DNA of 64,000 nucleotides from Porodaedalea pini (lineage: Eukaryota; Basidiomycota; Agaricomycetes; Hymenochaetales; Hymenochaetaceae): contig NBAY01000003.1 in NCBI GenBank assembly GCA_002794775.1, positions 310,001-374,000 on the forward strand. Reading direction: 5' to 3'. Below are positions 20,545 through 34,140 of this stretch, one piece after another (positions within the stretch are counted from its first letter, which is position 1; the number at the start of each line of letters is the position of its first letter). The notes below the pieces were generated by a model, which was not told the origin of the DNA, made no database searches, and saw nothing but the letters and a program-made list of their open reading frames with translations. A program made the position numbers and the translations under genes.

Positions 20545-23500
20545 ATGCACGGTGGACACGCCCACTTTTCATTCAAGCCACTCTCCGTCCCCGCGCCCCC
20601 GCCTGATTCTGCTCCCGCTCTTGAGCCCCTCTCGCCGCTCTCGGACCTTTCGTCCTCGCCGCCGCTTACCAACAACGCTCAGGGTGCGCGCACACGCTTG
20701 GCTTCGGGCTCGGCAAGCCGTCCCTCTCAGCGCCGGCGGGATGCTGCCGAGCACGCCGCGCCGCCTCCCGCGCCCATCCCGCCCGTTAGACGCATACGCC
20801 CATTAGCATGTATGACTTCGAACACGAACGCGAATACGGGAGCGCCGGGGGCGATTGCTCAGGGTCCGGGTAAAGAGAAGGCTTGGAAGGCAGACGCATG
20901 GAGGGCGGGGGGCACTCAGCAGCAGCAGGTGCATGCACAACAGATAATTGACTTTCCGCCAAAGCATGTTGTACTCCATCCCGAAGATGCGAACAACAAG
21001 GTTTTTCTCGCCATAGGACGGGCACTCATGTCGGTGGTGAGTATTCGCATTCGTTTCCTCTCCTTTGTTCCCCTGGCGCCCCATTCCGGTGCGCAGTGCC
21101 CCGTTCTATTCTTTTTCTGTACTCTTTGTACGGAAAGGGGTTGAAGTTAACATGAGTTTCGCACGTGGATGGACGGGCGCGGCCCTTCCAACGATTCATC
21201 ATGCGTCTTTCTTTCTTTGCTCATTCTAATCTCGGACCACGCGCTTCGTGTTCGTGTACTGATCCGCGCTTCCCTTCTTTTTTTGCAGAACAACTGCGCT
21301 ATGACCATCAAGGACCTCGCTGAGTTGTCCATGCAACATGGCATCGTCTGCCAAAAGTGCGTATATGCGCATATATTCTGCTTGATTTGCTTCTGACATT
21401 GACGTCCTTGTATCGTAGTGCGTCCGCAGCTTCTCAGGCCATCACCTTCTTTATTCGATCCCATCTCCATCGATGCGAAGAGGAGCAGGACTTCCCACTC
21501 CTATTACGCCACGTGCTTTCTGGAACGCAGAAAGACGACGCCCTCGCCCCCGCTCTATACTCGCGAACGGGCGGAAACGTGAGCAACAAGGACAAGACAG
21601 CCAGAGATGAGAATGGCAACCTCAAAGAACGTATCACGTGTTTCCGTCGTGGCACTACTGTTTGGTATCTGAGTCGAGCTGCGGGCGCCCCTTGTCCCTT
21701 TGCGCGGTCGGGCATCGCACTGCGCGACTATGCCGAGGCTTCGGCGATCACGAGTGTCGAGGGTAGGAAGGTCGATGGCGATTCGTCTAGGGGCATGAAG
21801 CGGAAGCGCGAGCGGAACTTGAGAAAGCGGGCGGGGAGTGGACCTGCGACTCGGTGTGAAGATGATGACTCGGATGAAGGGAGGAAGCCACCGAAGATTA
21901 AGCTTATGCTACGCCTTCGTCCTTGCCTAACAAGCATGCGGGAGAAGGCTGAGGCCGAGGAAGAGGAGAGCTCTTCGTCTTCGGACTCGGACTCAGATTC
22001 CGATGCGCAGGATGAGCCAATGGACGTTGACACGTCCGGACGCCTGACTGCTCCGCGTCCTCCTGAGCCTTCCGCGCGCAAGCGCGAGTCTACGTGGACG
22101 TTCCCTCCCTTCCCAATCCAACGTCGCATCTCCATTCCTCCCTATACTCCCTCCGAAGAGGCATACCCGACCATTTATACCTCGCCTACGACCAACTTGT
22201 CCTCATCTGCTTTCTTTTCTGAGTGGCCTGCACCTACGAAGCCGAAGCTTGAGCTTACATGTGTCGACTCCCCACCTGGACCTAATACGCCTGGACTCGG
22301 CAGCTATTACCACCGTGGACGTGCACCCAGCATACCTTTTAGTGTTGCTTCTCCGCCTCCGGAGTCCGATGACGAGTACGGACTCGGCGATGATGAAGAC
22401 GATGATGTTTCGCTCTCGATGTCGCCCGAAATAAGGTTCAAGCGTGAGGACGAATTCGCATATGTTTGGCCTCAAGCGGCTCCATCGAATTCGTCACTCG
22501 ACCTCGCTCACATCAAGTCGGAGCCTGACTTTGATGATCGATGACAGGAAGCTCGAAACGCTCGTCTACACAAACGATCAAGCAGGAGAAAATCGAGGAG
22601 CTCGACTTAGACATTGGCTCGCTCAGCTTGTCGTTTGGCGAAGGCTCCTCTGAGTTGCCTAAGTCTTATGAACTGGGGATGGGCATCAAACAAGAAGACG
22701 ATGCTCTCACGGGTGTGAGCGAAGGCTTTTCTTGGGGTCAGCCGGTGGATCTTACGCAGGACGAGTTCATTGAGCCCGTTTACGATATAGCTTCGCGAGC
22801 GGAGGCACCGGATGACGCGGCTCTGCAGATGCTCTGGAAGGATGTTGAACTGCTTGGCCCTGACTCTGTGCGCCTGCAGGACTTGGAAGATGGCAGCTGG
22901 GACGACGGGCGTGCACGCCAGGAGGCTGTTGCTTTCGCGCCGTCAAGTTCGCATCCTCGGACACCGCTCGAGCAGCATGACGAAGATGCTCATCGATCTG
23001 CCACCTCTCAGTCCCCAGATCCGACTTTCACTGCTTTCCGACTCCCGAGCTCACCGGCCTTCACGCTCGAATCGTTAAGCCCGCCTCCGTCGCTTGCTGG
23101 TTCAGTGTATACTTGGTCTGCTTGTTCTCCGGAGACGGAGGTTGAGAGCACAGGACCTGCCTCACCGCCGTCTTTCGCCGGACCCGAGACTCTCTCAATC
23201 GTGCGCAGCGACGAGCCCTCATCTCTCGCGCACACCGGTAGCTACGAAATCGAGCGCTCCTCCCCGTGGCTGATCCCAGGCAAGCAAACATTCGGACCAT
23301 CAGTGCCTTCGAGGCAGGCGATAGCAGTGCGCTCGGAGGACGTCCCGGGCATCGCACTTAGCGAACAAAGCGCACCGTGGGAGCGCGGAATGTGTACTGA
23401 AGAGGATGTCGAAAAGCATTTGCTTGAACCCGCACAGCCTCTGGCGATGATGTCTATTAAGCTGCCTGCTCACGCAGAGGCACCTCTCGAGGGCGTGCTT

Positions 23501-24016
23501 GCTGCGCCAGAGCCGCCGCTGAGTCCGCAGGAGGAGGCGGTCTTCCAAAGCCTATGTATGTGCCCCGATATGTCATGGGGAGACGAATCTAGGGTGTCTG
23601 CTGAGTCGCATGCAATGAAGCAGGAGGCGGTGAAAATACTTGATGTGACTGCACCACGGATGCCCGATACAACGTTTGCAGACGTGTTTGCGGCGGCGAC
23701 GCGCCCGACGATGCGTTTGCGTGAGAGAAGGCCGAGCAAGCGCCTCACGGAGCTAGAGCAGGTACGGAAGCAGGCAGAGATGCCGCGCGTCGAAGTGGCT
23801 GAAGGAGGCATCGATGCGAACGTCGACAGCGACGCCGATGCCGACTTTGAGGCAGATTTGACCCTGCGGACGCGGGAGAAGAGCGGCGCTTTGGTGAACG
23901 TCGGCGGCAAGGATGGCAGCAACAGCAAAGGCCCATTACGCCGTTCCAAGCGCGTCGCAAATGCAGCAGCAACGCAGCGCAATCGCGAGCGGCTGAGGAG
24001 GCGGACGGCCACATAA
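20545..24016 (+). CDS. GDS1: GDS1-type winged-helix transcription regulator
   Basis: Four exons (20545-21036, 21289-21356, 21419-22443, 22548-24016) give 1017 residues. Residues about 145-290 form the conserved core: HPEDANNKVFLAIGRALMSV, NNCAMTIKDLAELSMQHGIV, QAITFFIRSHLHRCEEEQDF, then FRRGTTVWYLSRAAGAPCPF. I recognise this as the winged-helix domain of fungal Gds1-like nuclear proteins (Gds1 was found in yeast as a suppressor affecting growth on glycerol). The remainder is disordered: Ser/Asp runs, a GRKPPKIKLMLRLR basic patch, and several SUMO-like IKxE motifs (IKQE, IKSE). The C-terminus is basic (LRRSKRVANAA). The first intron is long for this genome (252 nt). The last intron (22444-22547, GTGAGG..GACAG) looks coding and its retention would end the protein at 22544. 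Confidence 0.75.
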
Positions 24017-25125
24017 TCCGCTCACCGGTCGTTCTCTCTTGATCTCCCCACTCGCTCTCACTATACTTTCTTACTCACCCGATTGAATTTCTTGCATTCG
24101 TATGCCTCCACCGCCCATGCTTCATGTCTCATACTTCTCGACCTTGTCCTCATCGGCATCTCGTCTGCCGTAGACCTCGCTCCTCTTTTGATGTCGACAA
24201 ACTTTTTCTTCTTTTGACAAGTTGCAGATCCCTGAAATAAATTCATAAGTAATACCTGTCTTGTCGTACAAATTATTTCCTCCTCTGTCTTTTTCTTCTG
24301 CCTCTTATTCTGCTCAAAGAATTGTAGAGTTGTATCCTTGAAGTCTTTTCCTTTTTCTTCGTTCTTTGTCTCTACCGACCTTGTCTTCGACTCTTAGTCT
24401 TTGTACAGCTTGATACGGTACACGTACAAACAACCCTCCCCTTCGTCGTTCGATCGTCCCCTCGCTACTCGATACGCGCGTTAGGCGCTTTATCTGCTTG
24501 TTGCACGTAGAGGGACCTACGAATTCAAATTGCAATAATATTAATAAGATGCAAAATGGCAGTACGCTTGTCTTGAGACGAGAACACGGAAAGAAGTTTG
24601 AAATGTCCAGTTTTGCAACAGTAATTAGTGTTAATTATGAGCAGGGTTCTGGACCAACCGAGACATCGATGCTGCTGTCACGATGTTGTCTCGATTGAAA
24701 CTGAATGGCGTGTATTCATCTGAAAGCTTGTACTGTCTGGTCCTAACAGATTCATGAATGAAACTTTAGCTTACATACATGCACCAGACTAAGACCGACA
24801 CGACGATTTTCTTCGTAGACTTTATCAACAAACACAATCGTATGATATAGTGGTTACTAGTATTTATTCCGATCATGTCTTGCAATTGGCAGAATTCTGC
24901 AAGGTACAGGACTCCCACGAAGTGGGATCAAATAAATACAACACGGTTCGACACGTATTTGGCTGAGGTACAACTGAGTTCTGCAAGGTCGGCGTACGAG
25001 TCATCTTAAGCAGGCGTGGAACGTCCTTGAGGTATCATAGTGGGAGAACCGAGAATGCAGGGAACGGTGGATACAGTTTCGAAGAAGCGAGAAGGGAAGG
25101 GGAGGGAAGATTGGAGAAAATTCCA
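24017..25125. other. Intergenic between convergent genes
   Basis: 1.1 kb between the 3' ends of the GDS1-like and PRM10-like genes, probably mostly 3' UTRs and terminators. It holds a short perfect hairpin at 24913-24927 (TCCCAC, loop GAA, GTGGGA) and two copies of a TTCTGCAAGGT motif (about 24894 and 24981). No gene is seen. Confidence 0.5.
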
Positions 25126-27790
25126 CTAGAAGGTAACGAGCGCAGCATTCTTCTTCTTTCCAAAGAGATAGATGATGGCTGCACTAGAGTAAACGCCCGA
25201 AAGAATACCGATGATAACGCTGATCACTGTAACAAGAGTTGAGCATCGCGCTGAGAAAAGAAGAAAGTTAAGAAATCTACGAACTCTTTCGTGCAAGCGT
25301 CAAACTCTGCGTGTATTCATCCTGACCCGAGCCCTGGTTGGTCTGCGCAAGACCTCCTGCAGCAGAGAGGCCGTCCTGAAATATCCAGAAAGATACCGAG
25401 AATAAATCGTAAGCGATGTAAGAAGCAAGCCAAAAGCTCATCGGTAACGCACAGGAACAAGGAGTAGGATACCGGTGAGCATCGCCGTGAATGCCGTGCC
25501 GCCAAAACGGCGAGAGTAGCCATTGCCCAGGATGCCAACGAGCCATGACCCAATCAAGCTCACGTAGTCCGGGTGGTTGTGCAAGCCGAGCGTAATGTTG
25601 CACAATCTCGTGATCCAGAACGAGATGCATGCGATAGTGACCATGACCACCATCTGACGGCTCCACCAGTGCTGCTGGTTGTTCATCGATGAGCAGAACG
25701 CGAAGAGCGGCACGAGGAAGAAGAGCGTCCAGAACGGCATAGGTTGTAAGTACCATCCCCATTTCTCATCACGGAAGCAGCCCTGATCTGGGTGCGGCGG
25801 CGCGGGCGCTGCGCTGTTGACGAACGTGAAGTAACCCGTGAATGTCGCGTTGCCTGTGCCTCCAAATCCAGAGTCGGTGCTGTTGTACGCCTGGTAGGAA
25901 CCCTGGATCATTGTGTTGCTGGCGAGCTGCGCAGCGGCGGCACGGGTGGCGCGACGAGCAGAGCGGTCGATAAAGAGAAAGAGATCCGAGCCCAGAGTCA
26001 GGCCAAAGCCCTGAACATTTGTCGAACATGAGCAAGAAGTAAAAAGGAAGGAAGGTGAGGTTTCAGATACACGTACCAAGTACAGCGAAGTCATAATTCC
26101 TGAGACGATCTTCGGCGCTCCCAGCGATTGATTTTTACCCGCGATATCCAATGAGCCCGACACTAGGACATGAGAGAAGTTGAGACAGAGGCAGACAGTG
26201 TAACTAATTCGACTCACGAATCAAATAACCCGGAAGCAGAGAGATCACTCCAGCTGAAGAGATTGCGGGAAAACACCAGATCTGGCTATGGAAGCTAGCA
26301 AAACCTCGCGCGATGAAAGATACTATCGCGGCTGTAAAGACCTCTGAGCCACTCGCCGATAAGTCCGATTTAGATGCGATATTCTGCATGATGCGTACGA
26401 GTAGGCCCATTACACCAGCGACCCACATGTCGTTGAGACTACCGCCAAACGCAACACCACAGATGAGGAGGCAGGTGATGAACGACAGTACATAGCGGAA
26501 CATTTGCCCATACTGAGGAGGCGCGTTGAGTAGCTTTCGGAGATGATACATCCCGTCAGTCGCATACATGTCGTCATGCAACACCGCGCGATACACATTA
26601 TGCACACTGTGAATGCGACCAAGGGAGAGACCAACGCTAGACTTAATGAGACACGTTTCGGAAGACTTTTGCTCCGGATTTCCAAATGAAACTTGAATTA
26701 TACCAGGCGTATGCTGAAATTGTGCTTCTATCTCAAAGACCTTGGAGAGAGAATTGAGTTGCGCCTCGATACGGTGCGAGGGCGAGCCGAAAGCCAGGAG
26801 CGCCTTGGCAAATAATAATATGAATTTTTGATAGTCCTCCATGGCTGAAAGACTCGGAGATTAGCGATTAACAATGCGTATTCTGATAGTACACCTACGC
26901 TCAGCATGATATTTAATAACGTGTTTCCCCTTTTTTCTGCGATCTCGGTAGGATTTATGACCATCCCGCGGTTGCTGTCTATGGGATGTGCCTGAGTATT
27001 GGCGGGTCAGAGACGCACGTTCCTGAGGGTGTCGACGCCTCCGGAGGCCCTCGTCAATGAGGTATGTGTCCTCTACTTCATCATTGATCGCCTGGCTCCT
27101 CTCAAAATTGTCGAGTTTGTCACCTTTACCAGGGTACCTGTCATCAGACCAAGAATTCCGACGGCTCATGTTGTGACTCGATGCACGGCTGTTCAATGTC
27201 GAGGGCGCATGTGGGTCGTGCGCAATACGTGCAATTGTGTGCTTGACATGTCCGAAAAACCCTTCGCCAGAGTTGCCTCCACCATGGCTCAGCTCTCGAT
27301 GAGCCTGAGACGGTGGCACGCCATGGTTAACGTTGTAACCGAGAGACGGCACGGGTAAGGCTGAGGAGCCACGATACAGGGAATCGACAGATAAGGAGCG
27401 CCTCTTGCTTCTAAAGCTATCCTTAGTATCGTTCGCATCAGTAGCTATGTCGTCGCTCGCCTTTGCGGCGTTGAAGGGAACAGCGCTAAAGCGACGCAGG
27501 TCTTCACGTGCATCTGGCTGGCTGTACATGCTTGAAAAGCGATAGGTGGCAAGGTCCACCTCGGAGGGATGGCGGCCCGCAGAAGGAACATCAAGCATCG
27601 CAGAGTGCATGGACGAAGCACGCGAAGCTGGGTTGCTTACGCCGGTGGCAACAGCGAAAGGGTCTGTGTTGTCCGCATCTCCACTACGTGAGCGGCGCAG
27701 AGTGAGACGCTGCGGGGTGGCTTGGTCGTCGGCGAAGCGGACTACGGACGAACGGCGACGCGTTCGAGGGGGAGGTGATCTGTCGGACAT
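25126..27790 (-). CDS. PRM10: ThrE-family / pheromone-regulated membrane protein 10-like
   Basis: Six exons on the minus strand (27790-26899, 26844-26218, 26162-26077, 26010-25453, 25375-25285, 25226-25126) sum to 784 residues. The first 290 residues are hydrophilic, Ser/Arg-rich and cytosolic (many RRNS/RRSL sites that kinases might use). From about residue 298 the protein is membrane-bound: MEDYQKFILLFAKALLAFGS, PSHRIEAQL, then about ten hydrophobic spans, ending IIYLFGKKKNAALVTF. This is the two-part DUF1212/ThrE fold of amino-acid exporters and of yeast Prm10. The transported substrate is unknown. The last donor (GTTCGT) is atypical but gives the family C-terminus exactly. It is divergent from the Pumilio gene across 770 bp. 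Confidence 0.88.
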
Positions 27791-28560
27791 TGTTAAGACA
27801 GAGAGTGAATAAGTGCTGAACTTGCTTTATAAATCATGTACAAATGCGAGTTGGTCTGGATCGCAATGATCCTCTGGAGGCTGGCAACTTACAGTAAATA
27901 ACGGAAACTGTATAAGACGCGTGCAGGCTCACCTGCAACGTGAACCCGGTTATATTATGATGTATCAGGAAAACGGTCCGTTGTCAATCTGAATGTGATG
28001 TGCCCAGGTTACCGGCGTGATGCCAGTGGGAACATGAACATGATAGCAGCTAGAGATTTCTCTCGCCGTATTTTCTGAGACACCTTTCAGAGGCTCGAGG
28101 ATGATCATAAAAGTCATGTAGTATGTTGCTTTGCTTTTCAGAGTATTCAAGGAGTTCTTGGATAATTGGAGTGAAGGGAAGATATATTGAGACGCGCCAC
28201 CAGACCTTATGTTGTGCCGTATTTGCGTGAAACTTCCCACCTTGTCACGGCGTCTCTTGTAGATTTTCAATCTGACCTCGTTGTCCGGCTTTTGCTACCT
28301 GGCCTAATACCTTTTAGTTCTCCTAACTATTCGACTGCCCGGGGCACATCTCTACATAAAATCGGATTTATTGCGACGACATCGTCTACGTCTTCTTTGT
28401 AATCCAGCCTTATAGTCGTACCCGTCCTTCGCCTTGTCTCTTCTCCACATTGCGCTTTCGTCGACGCTCCCCAAGCATCAACATCCTTCCGGCCTTTTTC
28501 TTCGAAAACAACTCACCTCAGTCGTAATACCTAATTTTCTAGCCTTCCAGCTTGGCCATC
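27791..28560. other. Shared promoter region of two divergent genes
   Basis: 770 bp between the ATG of the PRM10-like gene (minus) and that of the Pumilio gene (plus). The right 200 bp are CT-rich. No further gene is seen; small frames have no support. Confidence 0.55.
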
Positions 28561-31500
28561 ATGTCGCTGTCTGCTCAGGAGAACCCGGGTTACCCGAGGG
28601 CATCGTCCGGAAAGACTCCGCCTCCAGCACCGTCCGCTGCATTTGCCAAGAGGTATGTCGAGCCGTTTTAAAAGTTTGTATTGCAACAGGGCTCATGCAG
28701 CACATGCTTCAGAGCCAGAGAGCTTCAGGCTGAAGACCGTCTGGCTGCTGCGAGGTACAGGCCACCCGCGTTAAGGGCGATGGCTTCCACAGGCTCTCCA
28801 TCGAACGACCTGCCTCCTTCAGCGAATACCCCGTCCGAGTCTTCACCGCTTCCACCGACTAATTACCCTCAGAACTTCAGGAGAGCAAGGGCTGGTACCT
28901 TACCCTCCAACGTCCAGCTTGCTGCTCAGCGTTTTGCTGCTGCTTCTGAGACACTTCAGAGTCTCCCAAGCTCGACGGATTCCTTCTTGGACACGTACGG
29001 CCAGCAGCCAGCTACAGCAACTGCCTCGAGCATGGCATCCACGAGGCCAGCTCTACGTCATTCCGCATCGATCGCGTCGTCGGCTGCCACTTCTGCAATC
29101 ACAGAACGTAACAGTCGTCTCAGGTCCGGGTCTCTTACACTACCCGGTGCGGCAGGCCTGTCCAATGCTTTCGGAGGAAGCTCTATATTCTCCACTTCTT
29201 GGCTGTCGAATAGTCGCAATGGATCAAATCTACCAGGTTTGGATGAGCTGCGATCGGGTACGTCGATGGATTCCGCGGACGAGTTCGATGTCCATACTCT
29301 CGACTACCTTGGTCTGGATGATAATCTTCGTCCTCCGCCGGCTGCCACGCTCTCCGAACTCCGTACGCAAGCTCAAGCAGCCATCGCTGGCAATCTTGCC
29401 AACCCGCCTCGCCTCCGAGCGAGCACCGTTTCGGGGCCGTACCGCATGAGGTCTGCTGCGGCGAGTTCTTCGTTGCTACCCACACCGAATGCTGATGACG
29501 AAGAAGACCTGATGGATGCCTATGGCAGTGGGTATGGCCATCAGCAGATGGATAACTACGACAATGGGCTGTCTTCGGACTACTATACGTCTCAGTATGT
29601 CGCGAAAGGATTCAAGCAAGGTCAGCACCTCGGAGTGAATAACGCTAGTGTTCGCCCGCGTGCCATCTCCGTTGGCATGCTCGAAGATCCTTCCCGCTCT
29701 GTCCAGCGTGGCATGCCTGCTACCGATTCTCAGCAGAGCCTTTACTCAAGCAGCCTTCTGGGTGACCAGCACTCGCTTGCTGGCAGTCTTGCTCTGGCCG
29801 CCGGCAGTACGACCCTGAACAAAATGAACCCGAGTGTGTCTTCTACCACCAGGTACGCTGCGGGTGTCGATACGCCAGCTAGTCGCGTGAACAGCTACCT
29901 TGCCGCTCCTTCGATGCAGGGTCGTTCGCTCTCCCCGAAGTCAGAAGGCGCTCAAGCCCAGCAGATTCAAACCCCCACACGCTCGTTGTGGATCGGCAAT
30001 CTCGATAGCTCCGTTACGAGCGAGCAACTTATTCATGTCTTTGCTCCTTACGGCGCCATCGAAAGTTTGAGATTATTGCCCGAAAAGGTATATTTAATCA
30101 AATTTGCTGATTTGAAATGTTAATAATACGGAACGTAGGAATGCGGTTTCGTAAACTTCGTCGATCAAGAAGATGCTATTAGGGCGAAGGAGGACGTCCT
30201 TAACCGCCTCAGTGGACAGATTGGCATGCCGAATGGGCAAGCTGTGCGCATCGGATTTGGAAAAGCAGAGAGTGCCCCCGTCGCTCCTGCAAAGGGCGCC
30301 GCAGGCTCGGGTGCAGGTGTTGCGAGTGCAGGATCAGCGAAGGGCACGAATGGAAACAATGCAAGTGGTATGGGCGGTATTGAGTCTCAGCTTCAGTCTA
30401 CGCCAACACGAGCGTTGTGGATTGGCTCCATCCCTTCGACTACGACGCCTGCAACTATCCTGAGCGTCTTCAGTCCTTACGGTCCGATTGAGTCCGCCAG
30501 AGTGTTGACGCACAAGAACTGCGGATTCAGTGAGCCCTTAAGCTTTAGCCAGCCAAAGAGACTTCGTTAACAGTGCCTTTTTCAGTCAACTTTGAACGCT
30601 TGGACGATGCTGTCCGCGCACGCAAGGCACTCAATGGGCGTGACGTCCTCGGAAGTGACGTCGGTGCCATTCGCATTGGATTCGCCAAGGTGCCTGTCAA
30701 GAACGGTTCCGAAGGTGCAAACGAGGGCGAGTCGACTAATGCACCTCTCAATGCCAATATTCAGGGCGTTGGTGATCTGAGTGTCGGTGCCACTATTCAT
30801 GCGTTGCGCAGCATTAAGGGCGCATCGACGATTCCCGCTGACCAGCAAGTTATCGGCGGCGCGGTTGAGAACTATCGTTCCAACCTCCTGCTCAGCATGA
30901 TCGGCTCTGGAATGCACACGAGTACTACGTTCAATGATGGCTCCGCAAAGCCAGCTGGTTGGACGCCATCTGTGACTGAACAACAAATGATCATGAAAGA
31001 ACTAAGCGAAGGTAGCCCCGACGCTGAGGCCGATATAATTGCTTTGGCTGGTAAGCAAAAATGGATGATGGCTTTACAAACTCAGAGCTGACTCATTACT
31101 CCAGACTTCCGCCCTCCGATGATGTACTATACGACCATTCCGCTCGTTTCTGAGCGCCCGAACAACAGACGCTGGGATGCATCGAAGCTCAGGGAACTGC
31201 GAAAGCGACTGGACTCTGGCACACTGTCTGTGGAGGAAATCGATCAAGTCGCTGCCGATTTCTTGGATGGTGAAATTGTTGACCTTGCGTCTGATTGGCT
31301 CGGCAATACTGTGAGCTACGAACGAACTTCTGATTCTCGCACATGATCACTGAATTATTTCGATTTTTATTTTTATTTTGCAGGTTGTACAGAAATTGTT
31401 CGAGAAGTGTTCTCCTGGTCCGAGGTTTGCTATGCTAGAGCGTATCTCTCCGCACCTTGCAATGATCGGTATTCACAAAAATGGTACATGGGCTGCGCAG

Positions 31501-32870
31501 AAAATTATAGAGTGCGTTCAGACGCCTGAGGAAGTCGCAATAATTGCGCAGAATTTGAGGGCGTTTGCGCCGCCTTTGCTCCTCGACCAGTTCGGGAATT
31601 ATGTTGTTCAGTATGTTTCCGTAACGAAATGTTTGCAGCCCGTAGCCTGACGTGTCTGTGCAGATGTTGTCTCCGCTTTGGTTCACCAGGAAATGATTTT
31701 ATCTTCGATGCTATGATCGATCGACTTTGGGAGGTCGCGCAGGGTCGTTTCGGTGCTCGCAGCATGCGAGCATGCTTAGAGAGCTCTCTGGTGACCGTCA
31801 GTCAACAACGTCGTGTCGCAACCGCCATCATCCTTAATTCGATCCCACTTGCGACAAACCCGAATGGAGCTTTGCTGCTCACCTGGCTTCTTGACACATC
31901 TGGCTTCCCTTCACGGTACAGATTGCTCGCGCCCCGCTTCACGCCACATCTCTCTCACTTGTGTACACACAAGCTGGCTTCATTGACGGTGCTTCGAATT
32001 GTAAATCAGAAGGTTGAGCACGACGCTTCGACGCAGATCGTAGATTCGCTGTTCTTTTCGCCCGGAGACCACGTGCTTACCGATGTTCTCGGTGACCAAG
32101 TCAACGGCGTTGCTGTCGTACACAAAATCCTCACCAGTCCGTTCATCGACCCGGCGAAGCGTCCTGCCTATCTTGAGGCGACCAAGCGTGTCCTTATCGA
32201 GCTTAAGGTCATTGCAACTCAAGCTTACCGTCGCCTCATTGAGGAAGTCGGCCTACCTGTTTCCAATTTCGCGGCCAACTATGCGGCGGGAATGAGCCAG
32301 GCGCCAGGCATGAAGAAATCCTCGTCTCAGGGCAGCTACTATGGTAGTCCGACGAATGACCAGAATCTCGCGTCCATGATGGCCGCTTTGCAGATGGGAG
32401 GGCAAGCTCATATGACACCGCAGCACGGTGCACCACAGCCGCAGCTACAGATTGACCCGACTTATGGACAGAGCCCCGTGCAAGGTAACGGTTTATCCTC
32501 CAATGGGCGTGGGCCGCGCACAGCGAACCCATCTCCTGGCACATTCTCTCCCGCGGCTGACCCCTTCAATCCATTTGCGCCCAACTCTCCCGCCATGGAC
32601 CAGAACAGTATACGGCAAGGCTCGCGTCGCAATGGAAACGCGCCCGTCTTACAGACACCGCAGCCTACGATGTCTCCGGCTCCAATGGCAATGCAATATG
32701 GTGCTCAGTCTCCTAATCTTGGACAGGCGGGAGGTATGATGGGCGTGCCTGTGGCTCAGTCGCCGTACGGGATCCCGCAGCAGCAGGTCCCTCCCCACGT
32801 TTACCAGGCGTATATGTACCAAATGTACCAGCAACAAGGCTCTCCGAATGTCGGTGCTTACCAGACGTGA
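28561..32870 (+). CDS. RRM + Pumilio (PUF) RNA-binding protein, JSN1/PUF2 class
   Basis: Seven exons (28561-28652, 28713-30087, 30139-30529, 30586-31050, 31105-31310, 31384-31610, 31664-32870) give 1320 residues. Two RRMs lie at about residues 453-540 (TRSLWIGNLDSSVTSEQL, then ECGFVNFVD) and 579-660 (TRALWIGSIPSTTTP, then CGFINFERLDD). A block of PUF repeats follows at about 780-1130: LGNTVVQKLFEKC, HKNGTWAAQKIIE, LLDQFGNYVVQCC, RFGARSMRACLES, and others. The Q-rich C-terminus (YQMYQQQGS) is disordered. The RRM-plus-PUF layout is that of yeast Jsn1/Puf1 and Puf2, which bind mRNAs, often for membrane-associated proteins, and control their stability. The exact intron 1 acceptor is a choice between 28700 and 28712. 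Confidence 0.92.
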
Positions 32871-34140
32871 AGCAGCCTGAGATGAATGTACAAAGAAAGT
32901 GCAAAACAGCAACAAAAGTCTGTCGTCTTTTCTTTTTTTTTCTCCTTTCATGACTTCCATGACGACCACTCAAACAAAGCCACCACGCACCCTCAAAAAT
33001 TCTTCTCGTTGGGACCCTTGTTGTTCTTTCCTTTTTTTGAAATCATTCGTTGAATATCGTGATACCCTCGTGCAATTTCCTTGCCCTTCCTTTCCACACC
33101 ACTCATTTGACATGATACGAGGATTCGCATGGGACTTGCTTTTTGCGCGCCAGCGTCGCTGCTGTGCATGCCTAAATATTTTTCTACTCGCCTGTCTTTT
33201 TCACTGCGTCCCAGTATCATTTGCTCAAGTTGTTCTGTTCTATCATCTTGTATACACAGTTACTACAGGGCAGTTGTACCAAAACTCTTCTCGTAACAAA
33301 TAGACGACCTTGTGGTTTCGGACCAGCCCCCAGCGGGCGTGTTGGGAAGAAATGAAACTTGTCTGTGTGCATATCCATGTTTACTATCTCTTTGATCCTG
33401 GTCTTCGTGGCTTCCCTTTAGGCGTGGCTAACCACCCCAAGGTGACTGCATTTTTCGAGCGAGGGTTCAAGGGACGAGTGCTGCAATCGCATGTGATGCT
33501 ATCAGGCGTACGGAGCTACCACCTCGACTGACCATGCGTACTGTCGACCGCGACCCTTGAAAAGATTTTGCGGTCTGCTGGGTCATGCGGACTCGGCGCT
33601 GGCTTGGAATGATGTGAGTTGCGTTATCGCTTGCGTGTTGGCCCGACCCTCACACTGTCTACAGTAGCTCTATGTAGTCGTCCCGGCGGATCAGTACTAC
33701 TCCGCGTGCCGTTCTACTTCTAGTCACCCTGTGTTCTGCCTAGTATCTTATGCAAGAATTCCGTCTGTGGATTGCGAATCTACTAGGTGCAGTACTCGTG
33801 GGTCTGGCCGAGTTTCTTGTTCGTCGTATTTCCACGGTCGAAGAAAAGACGGTTGACAACTTGACATCGCCTCTAGACGTCGATACCGATTCGGAGCGGG
33901 TCGAGGCACGGTGGGATTTTCATATTGCATATATTATATATATCCAAGAATAAGTAGCTATGCCTTCGAGCTGCTCCGGAGTCGGAGTCGGAGGTCCTTA
34001 GACCGTGGAGTCGTTCCGAGCAGCCGCACTAGTAGTAGTAATTCCTCCGTGTGAGCCCAACCAGTCCGCGTCCGTGCATTCTGAGAGTCGTGACAGAAGG
34101 AATATTAATGTTAAAATTAAATCTATTCATTGCCATCTCC

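Noticed and set aside
33310..33540. tRNA-like B-box (GAGGGTTCAAGGG) near 33.46 kb
   Set aside because: No matching A-box or cloverleaf arms at the right spacing; no convincing tRNA found in the window.
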